Assembly (NCBI RefSeq): GCF_004216715.1
Contig: NZ_SGXG01000001.1
Coordinates: forward strand, 4,964,501 to 5,028,500
Reading direction: 5' to 3'
Source: Cecembia calidifontis
GTDB taxonomy: Bacteria > Bacteroidota > Bacteroidia > Cytophagales > Cyclobacteriaceae
Length of the DNA: 64,000 bases
Notes under the pieces: generated by a model
What the model was told of the DNA's origin: nothing
Databases searched by the model: none
Seen by the model: only the letters and a program-made list of their open reading frames with translations
Translations under genes and position numbers: made by a program
Shown here: in pieces, positions 62,726 to 64,000 of the stretch
How positions within the stretch are numbered: the stretch's first letter is position 1
Layout of the letters: each line of letters starts with the position of its first letter

Positions 62726-63151
62726 ATGCTAGCAACACTTTCAAAAATAGGAGAATACTTACTAGAAGGAAAAGGGATTTGGTCCAAACTAACCTCTGAA
62801 CCAAAATTTGAGCCGGAAAAAACGAATTGGGTTATTCCAATTTTGTTGGACTGTGAAGCAGGTATTGCATCCATATTGGAAGGTGAAAAAGAATTATTTG
62901 TTGAAGAAGAATCAGCAATAAAATTCAGGTATTTGGATACAGAGCTTTGGGGGAGAAGAGGGAAAAAGTGTTGTATAAGTAGTGAAAGCAAAAATTTAGA
63001 AATGCTTAAAGAGTCCTTGATCGGGAAAACCTGGTGTAGTAAAGGATCATTAAGTGAATCATACGATGATTTTTATAAGTCGAAACCCAAAGACAGTCTT
63101 TTTAGGAAAGCGCTAGAGGAAATCAATAAAAGTCAATGCTGTCCTAAATAA
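62726..63151 (+). pseudogene. Probable N-terminal fragment of a CRISPR type I-B Cas8b (TM1802/Csh1-like) protein
   Basis: The 141-residue ORF begins MLATLSKIGEYLLEGKGIW and continues with NWVIPILLDCEAG, IKFRYLDTELWGRRGKKCC and SLFRKALEEINKS. The start (xLxxIGxYLLEGxGxW) and the RRGKK segment resemble what I recall of TM1802-type Cas8b N-termini, which are normally 550-650 residues. Here the frame stops after CCPK*, about 50 bp before a second IS4-family transposase, as expected if an IS cut the gene. No other cas gene or repeat array is visible left of it. The identification is from memory and unverified; an unrelated hypothetical gene is possible. Confidence 0.4.
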
Positions 63152-63199
63152 TTTACAAGACAGATGTTTAGCTGTGTTTCTGCAATTTCTATTGTGATT

Positions 63200-64000
63200 T
63201 TATCTGTAATCCGGAAATAGAACCCCCTGTTGGCTTTTTTGAGGAGGTTTTTCATGGTCTTCAAAGGGTTTGTCCAGCCACTTTTGCAGCTCTATTTTAA
63301 CGAATATGTTCAGTCTGATAAATGCAACCAGATTGGACAGATGCCATCCGAATTTAGCGGTTGCCTTCATCACTTTTAGGAGCAGAATGGTGATCAGCGC
63401 GGTCCATATCTGGATCATCACGGCATTTTTCGATGTTCCGATAAAGGTTTTGATATGGAGTAACTGCTTGATGTCCCTGAAGAAGATCTCAATCTCCCAT
63501 CGGCACCGGTAAAGATCACCGATTGTCTTTGCTGACCATTTGAAGTTATTGGTAATCAGTTCGACGGTCTGTCGGTTTTTTTCGTCCCATACAGCCACTC
63601 TTCTGAGTTTTCCGGGGTACTTCACTTTTGACTGCGGGTTTACCAGTTCAATTTCTTCGTCTATCAGTACTTCCTGTGCAGTATTTTCAGGGAGTCGACG
63701 TTCATTGATTGTGCTGAACTTAAGGTTATCCTTGTGCCTTATGACGAAAAAGACCCCCTTGCTGTCCCAAATGTTGAGCATCGGAAAGTCATTGTAATAG
63801 CGGTCCGCCACTATAACGGATCCTTTCTCCAAAGGAATATCATAAGCGCCTTTATTGTCTGCCATACTTCCTTCTGTAATATTCACATAAACAGGGAGTT
63901 TCCCGTCATAGTCCAGAAGCGTATGCATCTTTACAGCACCCTTTTTGGTCCTGAAGGTTGCCCAGTCAAACATCGAAAGGCAAAGACTTACCACCGTGGA
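63200..64000 (-). CDS. IS4 family transposase, 5' part beyond window
   Basis: At least 264 residues of a DDE transposase are present, differing from the one at 56337. The first catalytic Asp region lies in SMFDWATFRTKKGAVKMHTL, the second in IVADRYYND, and the Y-R-E-K signature in LYRCRWEIEIFFRDIKQ. The N-terminus is beyond the right edge. The stop is 48 bp from the end of the Cas8-like fragment, so the IS end should lie in 63140-63199. Terminal repeats cannot be defined without the other end. Confidence 0.9.
   Translation of the reverse strand, partial: STVVSLCLSMFDWATFRTKKGAVKMHTLLDYDGKLPVYVNITEGSMADNKGAYDIPLEKGSVIVADRYYNDFPMLNIWDSKGVFFVIRHKDNLKFSTINERRLPENTAQEVLIDEEIELVNPQSKVKYPGKLRRVAVWDEKNRQTVELITNNFKWSAKTIGDLYRCRWEIEIFFRDIKQLLHIKTFIGTSKNAVMIQIWTALITILLLKVMKATAKFGWHLSNLVAFIRLNIFVKIELQKWLDKPFEDHEKPPQKSQQGVLFPDYR

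Noticed and set aside
62569..62991. 140-residue minus-strand ORF
   Set aside because: It is antisense to the Cas8-like ORF and its sequence (Ser/Pro/Phe-rich) looks like a shadow frame.

Overview
The window is a chromosomal segment of a member of the Bacteroidetes, most likely Cytophagales and probably family Cyclobacteriaceae. The evidence is type IX secretion (T9SS) genes, a very large protein with a gliding-motility C-terminal domain beside a PorP/SprF gene, a monomeric isocitrate dehydrogenase, many lipoproteins, promoters of the TTG-N19-TAnnTTTG type, and the coaBC-porD-recN gene order. The genus cannot be fixed by eye.

Layout. 1-4431: end of coaBC, porD-like gene, recN, fabI. 4491-5260: a broken SPFH/prohibitin lipoprotein gene. 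5504-9615: purN, purH, cysS. 9605-16494: a cyclotransferase-type peptidase, then a galactose locus (LacI-type regulator, galM, galK) facing a DUF4038 glycosidase and an MFS sugar transporter. 16652-27737: a T9SS surface-protein locus with two paralogous large secreted proteins, yaaA between them, and a divergent PorP/SprF gene. 27740-35267: CAAX-type protease, PhyH oxygenase, fused 2-oxoacid dehydrogenase E1, acyltransferase, a small EHPS-repeat lipoprotein, a transglutaminase-like lipoprotein and a rhodanese lipoprotein.

35310-44427 holds two divergent units that look like one sugar-oxidation system. Going left: Gfo/Idh oxidoreductase, TIM-barrel isomerase, cytochrome c lipoprotein, 3-keto-disaccharide hydrolase (DUF1080). 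Going right: nucleoside/sugar transporter, hydroxypyruvate-isomerase-like protein, GMC oxidoreductase, gluconate dehydrogenase subunit 3-like protein, second isomerase. I infer a 3-keto-glycoside pathway: oxidation of a sugar at the outer face of the inner membrane, electrons to cytochrome c, cleavage of the keto-glycoside, then isomerisation and reduction. This is the most coherent system in the window, but its substrate is not shown by sequence.

45111-45960 is a four-gene tRNA cluster (Lys, Pro, Arg, Lys) on the minus strand. Each tRNA-Lys is followed by an ~88-bp two-hairpin element that ends in a repeat of the tRNA 3' end. 45966-56241 is mostly housekeeping: SH3 protein, LON-domain protein, metalloprotease, gapA, icd, nitrilase-family amidase, def, ruvX, hemerythrin-like repair protein, ctpA. 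56311-57703 is a complete IS4-type element with a 10-bp target duplication. It is followed by a VOC protein, an M1 peptidase and a TonB-dependent receptor. The right end (62300-64000) looks degraded: a short ORF that resembles the N-terminus of a type I-B Cas8b/TM1802 protein stops next to a second IS4-family transposase that runs off the window. No CRISPR array or rRNA is visible.
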